A DNA stretch of 64,000 nt from Isoptericola luteus (GTDB lineage Bacteria > Actinomycetota > Actinomycetes > Actinomycetales > Cellulomonadaceae): positions 569,610-633,609 of the forward strand of contig NZ_JAIXCQ010000001.1 in assembly GCF_020297055.1 (NCBI RefSeq). The letters are read 5' to 3'. Position 1 is the first letter of the stretch; each line of letters begins with the position of its first letter. The notes beneath the pieces were generated by a model. That model had not been told where the DNA came from and did no database searches. It saw only the letters and a list, made by a program, of their open reading frames with translations. Shown piece by piece: positions 32,988 to 41,131 of the stretch. The position numbers and the translations under genes are program-made.

Positions 32988-33787
32988 CGGGCGGCTCCGG
33001 TGACCGGGCGGGTGAACGTCGAGTCCGGCAGGGGAGTGGGTTCCTCGCGGGTGGAGGCGAGCACCTCGGCCAGGTGCAGCGCACGGACTGCGGTGCCCTG
33101 TCGGGACAGGCCGCCCCCGATGTGCATGAGGCACGACATGTCGCCGGCCGTGACGACCTCGGCCTCGGTGGCGCGGACGTTCGCCGTCTTGTCGGCGAGC
33201 ATCGCGGCCGAGGTGTCGGCGTTCTTCAGGGCGAACGTGCCGCCGAACCCGCAGCACGAGTCCGCGCCGGGCAGCTCGACGAGGTCGATGTCGGCCACCG
33301 CGCGCAGCAGCCGGAGGGGCTTGTCGCCCACGTGCAGCATGCGCAGCGAGTGGCACGTGGGGTGGTACGTGACCCGGTGCGGGAACCAGGCGCCCACGTC
33401 GGTGACGTCGAGGACGTCGACGAGCAGCTCGGACAGCTCGTAGGTCCGGGCCGCGACGGCGTCGGCGATCGCCGCGAGGTCGTGGAGACCGGCCCGGCGG
33501 CAGACCATCGCCTGCTGGTGGCGCACCGAACCGGTGCACGACCCGGACGGGACGACGACGGCGTCCCACTCGCCGTCGGCCACGGGCGCGAAAGTCTCCA
33601 CGTGGTTGCGGATCACGGGCACGGCCTCGTCGAAGTACCCCGTGTTCACGTGCATCTGCCCGCAGCAGGCCTGGCCCGCGGGGAAGACCACCTCGTGCCC
33701 GAGCCGCTCGAGCAGCCGGACGGTCGCGCGCGGCGCGCCGGGGAACAGGGTGTCGGCGAGGCACGTGGCGGCGAGGGCGATGCGCAT
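32984..33787 (-). CDS. lutA: Lactate-utilisation protein A (CCG-domain)
   Basis: 267 residues with two CCG domains: GQACCGQMHVNTG and ELPGADSCCGFGGTFALKN, the cysteine motifs that bind a noncanonical Fe-S cluster in LutA/GlcF/HdrB proteins. It is the first gene of lutABC and is divergent from the FadR-type regulator at 33950 across a 162-bp gap containing its operator. Start ATG 33787. Confidence 0.94.
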   Translation of the reverse strand: MRIALAATCLADTLFPGAPRATVRLLERLGHEVVFPAGQACCGQMHVNTGYFDEAVPVIRNHVETFAPVADGEWDAVVVPSGSCTGSVRHQQAMVCRRAGLHDLAAIADAVAARTYELSELLVDVLDVTDVGAWFPHRVTYHPTCHSLRMLHVGDKPLRLLRAVADIDLVELPGADSCCGFGGTFALKNADTSAAMLADKTANVRATEAEVVTAGDMSCLMHIGGGLSRQGTAVRALHLAEVLASTREEPTPLPDSTFTRPVTGAAR

Positions 33788-33910
33788 GCGACTCCTTCGT
33801 GGCTGTTTTCGCGGATCGGTCCAGCATGACGGGGCCCGGCCGCCGCCGCCATGGCACGTCGTGGTGCCCGGGCTGCTGTGGTCAGGCCACCCGCGGCACT
33901 GTACCGGATG

Positions 33911-33943
33911 TGGTCTGACCATATGGGCCCGAGCGGCTACCCT
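33911..33943 (+). promoter_or_regulatory. FadR-type operator and leaderless promoter of the lut regulator
   Basis: TGGTCTGACCA (33911-33921) is a perfect palindrome of the FadR/LldR operator type. TACCCT (33938-33943) ends 7 nt before GTG 33950, so the regulator is probably leaderless and the operator lies over its -35 region. The same site is about 125 bp upstream of lutA and may repress both directions. Confidence 0.7.
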
Positions 33944-33949
33944 GGGACG

Positions 33950-34738
33950 GTGCGCACCCATGAACGCGTCCTCGCCCACCTCGAGGAGGGCATCGCCGTG
34001 GGCCGGTGGGGGCTCGGCGAACGGCTCCCCGGCGAGCGGGCCATCGCGGAGGACCTCGGCGTCTCGCGGCCGTCGGTGCGCGAGGCGATGCGGATCCTCG
34101 AGGCCATGGGCATCGTGCGCCCCGGTGTCGGCTCCGGGCCCGGGGCAGGTGCCGTGGTCGTCGACCGACCCGCCGCCGGGCTCGGGGCGGCCGTGCGGCT
34201 GCACGTCGCGTCCGGCACGCTGCCGGTGTCCGACGTCGTCGCCACGCGTGCCGCGCTCGAGACGTGGGCCATGCGGGTGGCGGCCGAGCGGGTCGGTGCC
34301 GTCGCGCCGCAGCCCGGGGGCGAGCCGAGGGCCGGCGTCCCCGCCGGCCGCCTCGCCGAGGCCCGCCGGCTCCTGGACGCGATGTCGGAGCCGGGGCTGC
34401 CGGTGGCCGACTTCGTCGGCCTCGACCAGGACTTCCACCTGGAGCTGGTCCGGATCGCCGGCAACCAGCTCACCGAGGCGATCCTCGGCGGCCTCCGGTC
34501 CGCCATCAGCTCGTACGTGTCCGACGGCGTGCGGCGGCTGTCGTCGTGGCCGACGACGGCGGACCGCCTGTGCGTCGAGCACGCGGCGATCCTCGACGCG
34601 GTCGCTCGGGGCGACGCCGACGCCGCCGGGCAGGCGGTGCACCAGCACATCTGGGGGTTCTCCACCGAGACCGGCCTCGCCGGGGACGGCGGACCCGGTC
34701 CTGCCGTCGGTGCGCCGGCGGGTGCGGGCGGGGACTGA
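33950..34738 (+). CDS. FadR-subfamily GntR regulator of lutABC
   Basis: 262 residues: winged helix (THERVLAHLEEGIAVGRWGLGERLPGERAIAEDLGVSRPSVREAMRIL) followed by an all-helical FCD domain with metal ligands in GLDQDFHLELVRIAGN and CVEHAAILDAVARGD. It is divergent to lutABC, which makes lactate or a related hydroxy acid the likely effector, as for LldR/LutR. The open frame extends upstream, but GTG 33950 fits both the domain start and the leaderless promoter. Confidence 0.88.
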   Translation: MRTHERVLAHLEEGIAVGRWGLGERLPGERAIAEDLGVSRPSVREAMRILEAMGIVRPGVGSGPGAGAVVVDRPAAGLGAAVRLHVASGTLPVSDVVATRAALETWAMRVAAERVGAVAPQPGGEPRAGVPAGRLAEARRLLDAMSEPGLPVADFVGLDQDFHLELVRIAGNQLTEAILGGLRSAISSYVSDGVRRLSSWPTTADRLCVEHAAILDAVARGDADAAGQAVHQHIWGFSTETGLAGDGGPGPAVGAPAGAGGD

Positions 34739-34818
34739 GGCAGGCCCCGGGCGGTGGGCGCCTGTCGGTGGGCGCCGCTACGTTCGACGCCACGGATCCT
34801 CGACCGCTCGGAGGGGGC

Positions 34819-35535
34819 ATGGACCAGGACGCCGCCGCGCGCCTCGCGCGCGGCCTGATCGCCGAGCACGGGCTGGAGGGCTGGACCTTCCGGTTCGACC
34901 GCGCGCGCCGTCGCGCCGGCCTGTGCCGGCACGACCGCCGGGAGATCAGCCTCTCCGGCCCGCTGACGGCGCTGTACGACGAGGCCGACGTCCGCGAGGT
35001 CGTGCTGCACGAGGTCGCGCACGCGCTCGTCGGCGCACGCCACGGCCACGACGCCCGGTGGCGCGCCACCGCCCGGCGGATCGGCGCGAGCGGTCGCCGC
35101 CTGGTCAGCGAGGACAGCCCCCAGATCGACGGTCCGTGGGTGGGCACCTGCCCGTCGGGCCACCGGGTGACCCGGCACCGTCGCCCGCAGCCGTGGCAGG
35201 CGTGCGGCCGGTGCTCGCGGACGTTCGACCGGCGGTACCTGCTGGCGTGGTCGTACCGCGGTGCGCCGGTGCCGGCGCTCTCCGGCGGCGCGCGCTCCGG
35301 TGGCCCGCGCCCCGCCGGCGGGTCGGAGGGGTCGGCCGTCAGCGCCGTGGCGGGGTCGGGGATCGGGGTCGACGCCGCGTCGGTGCGTCCCGGCGACCGG
35401 CTGCGCGTCACGGCGCCCGGTCGCTACGACGGCGTCGAGGGAGAGCTGGTCAAGCGCGGGCGCACGCGGTTCCACCTGCGCGTGCCCGGGGCGGTGCTCA
35501 CCGTGCCGTTCGGGCTCGTCGAACGGGCGCGGTGA
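34819..35535 (+). CDS. SprT-like zinc metallopeptidase domain protein
   Basis: 238 residues. VREVVLHEVAHALVGARHGHDARW has the HExxH zincin motif and third His of SprT-like proteins; CPSGHRVTRHRRPQPWQACGRC adds a zinc-ribbon. After a Gly/Ala/Ser-rich linker a short C-terminal beta domain follows (VRPGDRLRVTAPGRYDGVEGELVKRGRTRFHLRV), KOW/SH3-like. SprT/Spartan relatives cleave DNA-protein crosslinks, but bacterial members are little studied. Start ATG 34819 follows GGAGGGGG. Confidence 0.82.
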   Translation: MDQDAAARLARGLIAEHGLEGWTFRFDRARRRAGLCRHDRREISLSGPLTALYDEADVREVVLHEVAHALVGARHGHDARWRATARRIGASGRRLVSEDSPQIDGPWVGTCPSGHRVTRHRRPQPWQACGRCSRTFDRRYLLAWSYRGAPVPALSGGARSGGPRPAGGSEGSAVSAVAGSGIGVDAASVRPGDRLRVTAPGRYDGVEGELVKRGRTRFHLRVPGAVLTVPFGLVERAR

Positions 35536-35592
35536 CGTCGGCCGCACGTCCTCGTGCTTGGACATCCGGCCGTCGAGGGGAATGATCGACCC

Positions 35593-36618
35593 ATGTTCCA
35601 GCTCCCCGCCGGCGCCGCCGGCTCCCGCATCGTGGGCCTCGGGCACCACCAGCCGGCGAAGGCCCTCACGAACGACGACATCGCGAAGCTCGTCGAGACG
35701 AACGACGAGTGGATCCGATCACGCACCGGCATCGTCACCCGGCACGTCGCGGCGGACGACGTCACGGTCGCGGAGATGGCGACGTCGGCCGCGCAGCACG
35801 CGCTCGCGGACGCGGGGGTCGCGGGCACGGACGTCGACCTCGTGGTCGTCGCGACGGCGACGGCGGTGGACCGGTCGCCGAACACGGCCGGGCGCGTCGC
35901 GTACGCGCTGCGCACCGGCGTCCAGCCCGGGGCGAGCACGCCCGAGGGCGAGGAGGAGCCCGACCTGCGCAACGTCGTCGGGCCGGCCGTCATCGACGTC
36001 AACACGGCCTGCTCGGGCTTCGCCTACGCCGTCGGGCTGGCCGACCAGGCGATCCGCGCCGGCTCGGCTCGCACCGCCGTCGTCATCGGGTCGGAGAAGC
36101 TCACGTCCGTGACGGACTGGAGCGACCGCAGCACCTGCATCCTCACCGCCGACGGTGCCGGCGCCGCGGTGCTCCAGGCCACCGACTCGCCCGCGGTCGG
36201 CCCGGTGGTGTGGGGCTCGGAGCCCGAGCTCACGCCGGCCGTGCGGATCGAGGCGCCCGCGGGCACGTTCGTCCAGGACGGGCGTGCCGTGTTCAAGTGG
36301 GCCATCACCCGTGCGGCGGACCGGGCCCGCAGCATCGTCGACGCGTCCGGCCTCACGCTGGACGACATCGGCGTGCTGGTGGCGCACCAGGCGAACCTGC
36401 GGATCATCGAGCCGCTGGCCAAGAGCCTCGGCCTGGAGGACCGCGTCGTCGTCACGGACATCACCGAGTCCGGCAACACCTCGGCCGCCTCCATCCCGCT
36501 GGGCCTGTCCAAGTGGTGGCACGCCGGCAAGATCCCCGCCGAGACCCCGGCTCTGCTCTTCGGGTTCGGCGGCGGTTTCGCCTGGGCCGGCCAGGTGGTC
36601 CTCACGCCCTCGAGGTAG
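35593..36618 (+). CDS. fabH: 3-oxoacyl-ACP synthase III (KASIII)
   Basis: 341 residues with the KASIII triad: Cys in VIDVNTACSGFAYAVG, His in VLVAHQANLRIIEPLA and Asn in TESGNTSAASIPL. It condenses acyl-CoA with malonyl-ACP; in actinobacteria FabH uses the branched-chain acyl-CoAs that the bkd complex makes. It stands apart from other fatty-acid genes, so it may be an accessory FabH. An acidic surface loop (STPEGEEEPDLRN) is longer than in many FabH proteins. ATG 35593 has TTGGAC-16-AATGAT ending 7 nt upstream and no good ribosome site, suggesting a leaderless start. Confidence 0.88.
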   Translation: MFQLPAGAAGSRIVGLGHHQPAKALTNDDIAKLVETNDEWIRSRTGIVTRHVAADDVTVAEMATSAAQHALADAGVAGTDVDLVVVATATAVDRSPNTAGRVAYALRTGVQPGASTPEGEEEPDLRNVVGPAVIDVNTACSGFAYAVGLADQAIRAGSARTAVVIGSEKLTSVTDWSDRSTCILTADGAGAAVLQATDSPAVGPVVWGSEPELTPAVRIEAPAGTFVQDGRAVFKWAITRAADRARSIVDASGLTLDDIGVLVAHQANLRIIEPLAKSLGLEDRVVVTDITESGNTSAASIPLGLSKWWHAGKIPAETPALLFGFGGGFAWAGQVVLTPSR

Positions 36619-36743
36619 TCCTGCGCACTACCGGTCGGGTGGGCTCGATGCCCTGACGACGGGTTCTCTCGCGCCCGAGAGGCCGGACGCGTTCCGGAAC
36701 GCTCCCGCCCCGCGGGTACCCGTCTCGGCGGGGGGTGGTCGGG

Positions 36744-36767
36744 TAGGCTGCGCTGGAAACCGCTTCC
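36744..36767 (+). promoter_or_regulatory. Promoter -10 and LacI-type operator of the Gfo/Idh gene
   Basis: TAGGCT (36744-36749) is a likely -10 box; GGAAACCGCTTCC (36755-36767) overlaps the predicted start and resembles the CCGG operators with one arm changed. The upstream gap from fabH also holds the 14-bp palindrome GCGTTCCGGAACGC (36689-36702), of unknown role. Confidence 0.55.
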
Positions 36768-36789
36768 CCACCAGTTCTGGAGATCGACG

Positions 36790-38163
36790 ATGCCCTCCGT
36801 CAACCCGTCCCCGTCCGCCGAGACCGGGTCCGCCCGCCTGCGCTACGCCGTCGTCGGCACCGGCCACCGTGCCGGAATGTACGTCTCCGCGCTGATCGGG
36901 GACCACGCCGACGACGGCGAGATCGTGGCCTGGGTCGAGCCGAACCCCGTGCGGGCCGCGGTGCACGAGGCCAAGGTCGCGGCCGCCGTCGGCGGCGAGC
37001 GCCCGCTCTACCACCCGGACGACCTCGAGAAGGCTCTCGACGAGCAGCGCGTCGACCGGGTCGTCGTCACCTCCGTCGACAACACGCACGCCGACCTCGT
37101 GTCCCGAGCGCTACGTGCGGGCGCGGACGTCGTCGTCGAGAAGCCCATCGCCGCCACGGCAGCGGAGTCGCGCCAGATCGCCGACGCCGTCACCGAGACC
37201 GGCCGCGACCTCACCATGACGTTCAACTACCGGTACTCGCCGCGGAACTCGGCGCTGCGCGAGGTGATCGCCTCCGGGGAGATCGGCGAGGTGCTCAGCG
37301 TGCACTTCGACTGGGCCCTGGACACCGTGCACGGCGCCGACTACTTCCGCCGCTGGCACCGGGAGAAGGTCAACAACGGCGGCCTGCTGGTGCACAAGTC
37401 GAGCCACCACTTCGACCTGGTCAACTGGTGGATCGACGCCGTCCCCGAGCGGGTGTTCGCCACCGGTGGGCGCCGTTTCTACGGCGACGACGCGGCGCAC
37501 GCGCGCGGCTACGAGCCGACCGCGGGCGAGCGGGCGCTGAACGAGCAGGGTGTCGACCCCTGGACGCTCGACGTCGACGCCGACCCCTACCTGGCCGAGC
37601 TCTACGGCCCCGAGGCGCAGGCCCACGACGGGTACCGCCGCGACCGCAGCGTCTTCGACGCCGGCATCACCACCGAGGACACCCTCGGCCTGGTGGTCGA
37701 GTACCGCGGCGGACCGGTGCTCACCTACTCCCTGACGGCGAGTGCCCCGTGGGAGGGGTACCGCGTAGTGGTCAACGGCTCGCGCGGCCGGGCCGAGCTG
37801 GAGGTCGTCGAGCGCGGCTCCGTGGTGTTCGGCGGTGGCAAGGCGGTGCTCGACCCGAGCTTCACCGAGACGTTCGGCGAGGACACGGTGCGGCCCCACG
37901 GCGAGCGGCTCGTCGTGCAGAAGCACTGGGAGCGGGCCGAGGAGCGCCCGATCGTCGAGGTCGGCCCCGGCGGGCACGGCGGCGGCGACGCGCTGCTGCT
38001 CAGTGACGTGTTCCGCGGCCGGACGGATGCCGACCCCCTGGGCCGTGCCGCTGGCTTCGTCGACGGGCTGCGCGCGTCGGGCGTCGGGTATGCCGGCAAC
38101 CGGTCGCTGGAGACGGGTGACCCGGTGCGCCTCGCCGACCTGGGTCTCGGCGTCGACCTCTGA
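36790..38163 (+). CDS. Gfo/Idh/MocA-family oxidoreductase
   Basis: 457 residues. Rossmann motif AVVGTGHRAGMYVSALIG, conserved EKPIAATAAESRQIADAV, and active-site segment NNGGLLVHKSSHHFDLVNWWID with the His pair. Longer than typical (about 350-390) because of an acidic insertion near residues 235-290, as in a subgroup acting on polysaccharide-derived sugars. It is monocistronic, with a LacI-type operator at the promoter, and ends 1 nt before the long inverted repeat at 38164. Confidence 0.85.
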   Translation: MPSVNPSPSAETGSARLRYAVVGTGHRAGMYVSALIGDHADDGEIVAWVEPNPVRAAVHEAKVAAAVGGERPLYHPDDLEKALDEQRVDRVVVTSVDNTHADLVSRALRAGADVVVEKPIAATAAESRQIADAVTETGRDLTMTFNYRYSPRNSALREVIASGEIGEVLSVHFDWALDTVHGADYFRRWHREKVNNGGLLVHKSSHHFDLVNWWIDAVPERVFATGGRRFYGDDAAHARGYEPTAGERALNEQGVDPWTLDVDADPYLAELYGPEAQAHDGYRRDRSVFDAGITTEDTLGLVVEYRGGPVLTYSLTASAPWEGYRVVVNGSRGRAELEVVERGSVVFGGGKAVLDPSFTETFGEDTVRPHGERLVVQKHWERAEERPIVEVGPGGHGGGDALLLSDVFRGRTDADPLGRAAGFVDGLRASGVGYAGNRSLETGDPVRLADLGLGVDL

Positions 38164-38292
38164 CGCCGAGATAGAGAACCCCCTCCGCCGAGATAGAGAG
38201 GGCTCCCCGCCGAGATAGAGAGCCCACCGGAGTCCTCTCTATCTGGGCGGGGAGCCTTCTCTATCTGGGCGGGGAGCCCTCTCTATCTCGCG
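38164..38292. repeat. Large inverted repeat built of 22-bp units (three forward, three inverted)
   Basis: CGCCGAGATAGAGARnnCTC-like units begin at 38164, 38186 and 38208 (period 22). The reverse form, containing TCTCTATCTGGGCG, occurs three times with the same period (CTCTATCT at 38237, 38259 and 38281). The whole 129-bp block fills the gap between two convergent stops (38163 and 38294) and could fold into one long stem or several nested hairpins, acting as a two-way terminator. Confidence 0.92.
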
Positions 38293-38293
38293 G

Positions 38294-39742
38294 TCAGCGC
38301 AGGGCGCGGGGGAGGGCGGAGCGGATCTCGCCCGCGCCGGCCTTCGCCTCGACGACGGCGTCCACGGCCCGCGTGGGCAGCAGCCGGTAGCGGTAGTGGT
38401 CGGACGGCGCCCAGCGGGCGTCGTCGGCCAGCGGTGCCTGCGCGGTCGCGTTGAACGCCGCCACGACGTCGGTGCGCCGCCAGTTCACGAGCGTGCCGGT
38501 CTCGTGCAGCATCGTGCCGCCGTACGCGCCGACGACCTGCCCGGCGTCCACCCCGCGGGCGAGGCGGATCGCGTTGTTCTCGGCGACGATGCTCGACTCC
38601 TTGCCCGCGCCCCAGAGGTAGAAGAAGCCCTCGCCCGTGGACTGCTCGTACGAGTTGTTGTAGACGTGCACGTCGCCGAACCGCACGCGCGGAGCCCGCT
38701 GGCCGATGTCCTGCCAGTGGTTGTGGTGGATCGTCACCCGGTGCTGGCCACGGTCCTGGGTGCGCGAGTCGGAGGATCCGATGATCATCGTCTTGTCGTG
38801 CGACTCGAAGCGGTTGTACGACACGGTCACCAGGTCGCTGCCGTGGGTGACGTCGAGCAGGCCGTCGTGGACCTCGAACGGGCGGCCGAACACGGTGGGC
38901 AGGGACGACGCCGGGTGGTCGCCGTCGTCGAACGTCACGTGGTCGACCCACACGCTCGTGGACGTCCACACGGACAGGTTGTCGTAGGCGGAGTTCCAGT
39001 TCCCCGCGTCGCCGTCGGTGGGGTCCCACTGGGGGAAGCAGTCGTACCCGTCGGACAGGGTCAGGTTGCGCACGATGACGTTGTGCGAGTCACGGATGCG
39101 CAGGTTCGCCCCGACGATGCCGGCGTCGTCGCCCACCCCGACGATGGTCACGTTGGACCCGACGTGCACCTGGGTCTGGGCGGCCTGGACGCCGGCGGCG
39201 GCCCCGCGGGCGTCCTCGAGCGGGCCTTCCGGCTCGTCGGTGCTGCCCCAGACGGCGGGGTCGTAGGCCGCGACGTAGTCCGCCATGGTGAACGGCTCGC
39301 CGCCGGGCGCCACCTGCACCTGGTCGGCGAAGTCCTGGCACTCGAGCCGCTCGCCGTCCGGGCCGGCGAAGGCGTCGATCGTGCCGCGGACATAGACGAT
39401 CCGCGGGGTCTCGTCGCCCCGCCCGTCGTTCTCGTCGGACCCGGGTTCCCCGCCGAGGGCGTCGCGCAGCCCGGCCCAGGTGTCGACGACGTAGACCTCG
39501 TCGCCGGAGGCCGCGGCGCCGCCCGTCACGGGCGCGGCGTCGCGGGTCCGCCCCTCGGGTGCCGTGGTGGTGGCCACGGAGGCCCACCCGTTCGCGCCGG
39601 GGCTGATGACCTGCCGGCCGAGGTCGGCGGGGGTGGGGTGCGGGTGGTGCGGGCGGCCGTGGGCGCCGGCCGCGCCGGCCCCCGTCCCCAGCAGCAGGGC
39701 GGCGACGGCCAGCCCCGCGGTGGTGCGTGCAGCGGTGCGCAT
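38294..39742 (-). CDS. Secreted pectate lyase, PL1
   Basis: 482 residues with a signal peptide (TTAGLAVAALLLGTGAGAAGAHG, cleavage about 26-28). A single PL1 beta-helix: VTIVGVGDDAGIVGANLRI, VWVDHVTFDDGDH, DGLLDVTHGSDLVTVSYNRFESHDKTMIIG, and the catalytic-arginine motif GQRAPRVRFGDVHVYNN. Unlike both PL1 copies of the 1186-residue enzyme, it keeps the canonical RxPR motif, so it should cleave polygalacturonate. Start ATG 39742 follows AAGGAG. It lies at the end of the LacI-DUF6807/Gfo-Idh gene set and may be cotranscribed or use its own promoter. Confidence 0.92.
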   Translation of the reverse strand: MRTAARTTAGLAVAALLLGTGAGAAGAHGRPHHPHPTPADLGRQVISPGANGWASVATTTAPEGRTRDAAPVTGGAAASGDEVYVVDTWAGLRDALGGEPGSDENDGRGDETPRIVYVRGTIDAFAGPDGERLECQDFADQVQVAPGGEPFTMADYVAAYDPAVWGSTDEPEGPLEDARGAAAGVQAAQTQVHVGSNVTIVGVGDDAGIVGANLRIRDSHNVIVRNLTLSDGYDCFPQWDPTDGDAGNWNSAYDNLSVWTSTSVWVDHVTFDDGDHPASSLPTVFGRPFEVHDGLLDVTHGSDLVTVSYNRFESHDKTMIIGSSDSRTQDRGQHRVTIHHNHWQDIGQRAPRVRFGDVHVYNNSYEQSTGEGFFYLWGAGKESSIVAENNAIRLARGVDAGQVVGAYGGTMLHETGTLVNWRRTDVVAAFNATAQAPLADDARWAPSDHYRYRLLPTRAVDAVVEAKAGAGEIRSALPRALR

Positions 39743-39791
39743 GATGCGAAACTCCTTTGTATCGATCCGTAGTTCTCGATCCGGTGCTCCT

Positions 39792-39811
39792 CGATCGGGC
39801 GTGCCCGATCG
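39792..39811. promoter_or_regulatory. Perfect inverted repeat upstream of the pectate lyase
   Basis: CGATCGGGC-GT-GCCCGATCG lies in the 131-bp gap between the Gfo/Idh stop and the pectate-lyase start. It could terminate the upstream gene or serve as operator for the lyase; TCGATC is repeated several times nearby (39775-39800). Confidence 0.5.
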
Positions 39812-39873
39812 GTGGTGCGGTACTGCGTCCCGACGGGCGCGACGCTGCGCCGGGCGGGAGGGCCAGGGGAGGG

Positions 39874-41055
39874 TCACACCGTCCAGGGCGCCCCCAGCTC
39901 GGTGAAGGTGCGCTGGGTGCGGGCGACGTCCTCGCACCAGCGCGCGACGTCGGTGACCACGGGGTGCCGGTCGCCGGCGTCGCCGGCCCAGGTGACGTGC
40001 TCGTCGCCGACGGGCCGGGGGTCAGGGCCGGTGCGCACGGCTTCCAGCACCCGCATGAACGCGCCGGTGTCGCGCACGTCGCACAGGAGCGGCCGCTCGG
40101 CGGGCGCGGTGCGGGCGGCGAGCAGGTCCTCCAGCAGCGGGGTGCGGCCGTAGGTCTTGTCGATGCTCACGCGGTCGGTGCGCAGCAGGAGCCGGTCGTG
40201 CTCGTACTCGAGCACGAGCTCGCCGGCGGTGCCGAGCATGAGCACGCGGGCGGGGGTGCGCTCCGCCGCGCACAGCGTGAGGCCGAAGCCGTACCGCCGT
40301 CCGTCGGCGCCTGCCACGCGGACGGACGACGTGTCGTCCGACTCGATCGGGTTCGCGCGGTACAGGTCGGTGTCGACCCAGGCGACGTCCTCGGCGCGCG
40401 TCGCCCCGCCGAGGCGCAGCGCGGTCGCCACGGCGTGGGCGAGCGGGTTGGTGACGACGCCGTCGACGACGTCGCGCCCGTCCAGGCGCCGCCGCCCGGC
40501 CCAGGGTGCGCGGGCCCAGTAGGACGCCGTGCGGACCCAGGCGCCGACCGCGCCGATCCCGGTGACCTCGCCGATCTCGCCGCGGGCGACGAGGTCGGCC
40601 GCGGCGGGCAGCGCCTGGGACCCGAAAGTCTGGAAGCCGACCTGGCAGCGCCGGCCGGTGCGCTCCGCGACGGCGACCAGCTCGGTGTGCTCGGCGAGGG
40701 ACGCGGTGGTCGGCTTCTCCAGCAGCACGTCCATGCCGGCCTCCATGGCGGCGCGCGCCAGGGGCAGGTGCGTGGGGATGGGGGTGCTGAGCACGACGAC
40801 GTCGACGGGGGCGCCCGGCGCCGAGATCAGGTCGCCGAGGGTGGGGAACCAGGGTGTCCCGGCCGCGTGGGCCTCGTGCTCGGGCCCGGGCTCGTGCGGG
40901 TCGACGACGGCGGCCAGCACCGCGCGGCTCGTGCGCTGGAGCTCGAGCACGCGTCGCACGTGCGAGGCGCCGTGGCTGTGCACGCCGACGACGGCGATCC
41001 GGGGGAGCGCTTTCCTGTCGCTGTCGTCGATCCAGGTCGAGGTGGTCGTGGTCAT
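39874..41055 (-). CDS. Gfo/Idh/MocA-family oxidoreductase
   Basis: 393 residues. N-terminal Rossmann (PRIAVVGVHSHGASHVRRVLEL, with a variant dinucleotide loop), LLEKPTTASLAEHTELVAVAE for the EKP motif, and RDVVDGVVTNPLAHAVATALRLGG carrying the catalytic His region. NAD(P)-dependent oxidation of a sugar or sugar acid is expected; the substrate is unknown. It follows the LacI-DUF6807 gene by 76 bp in the same direction and precedes the pectate lyase, suggesting a role with pectin-derived sugars. Confidence 0.84.
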   Translation of the reverse strand: MTTTTSTWIDDSDRKALPRIAVVGVHSHGASHVRRVLELQRTSRAVLAAVVDPHEPGPEHEAHAAGTPWFPTLGDLISAPGAPVDVVVLSTPIPTHLPLARAAMEAGMDVLLEKPTTASLAEHTELVAVAERTGRRCQVGFQTFGSQALPAAADLVARGEIGEVTGIGAVGAWVRTASYWARAPWAGRRRLDGRDVVDGVVTNPLAHAVATALRLGGATRAEDVAWVDTDLYRANPIESDDTSSVRVAGADGRRYGFGLTLCAAERTPARVLMLGTAGELVLEYEHDRLLLRTDRVSIDKTYGRTPLLEDLLAARTAPAERPLLCDVRDTGAFMRVLEAVRTGPDPRPVGDEHVTWAGDAGDRHPVVTDVARWCEDVARTQRTFTELGAPWTV

Positions 41056-41131
41056 CGCCGTCCTGTCGAGGTCTCGGGTGGTTCCGTGGTCGAGGAGCGT
41101 CGGTGCGTGCTCCGGGTGGGCTCCGGACTGC

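Noticed and set aside
36689-36702. 14-bp palindrome GCGTTCCGGAACGC as a terminator
   Set aside because: No loop and no adjacent stem extension; too short to terminate, and no second copy seen to call it an operator.
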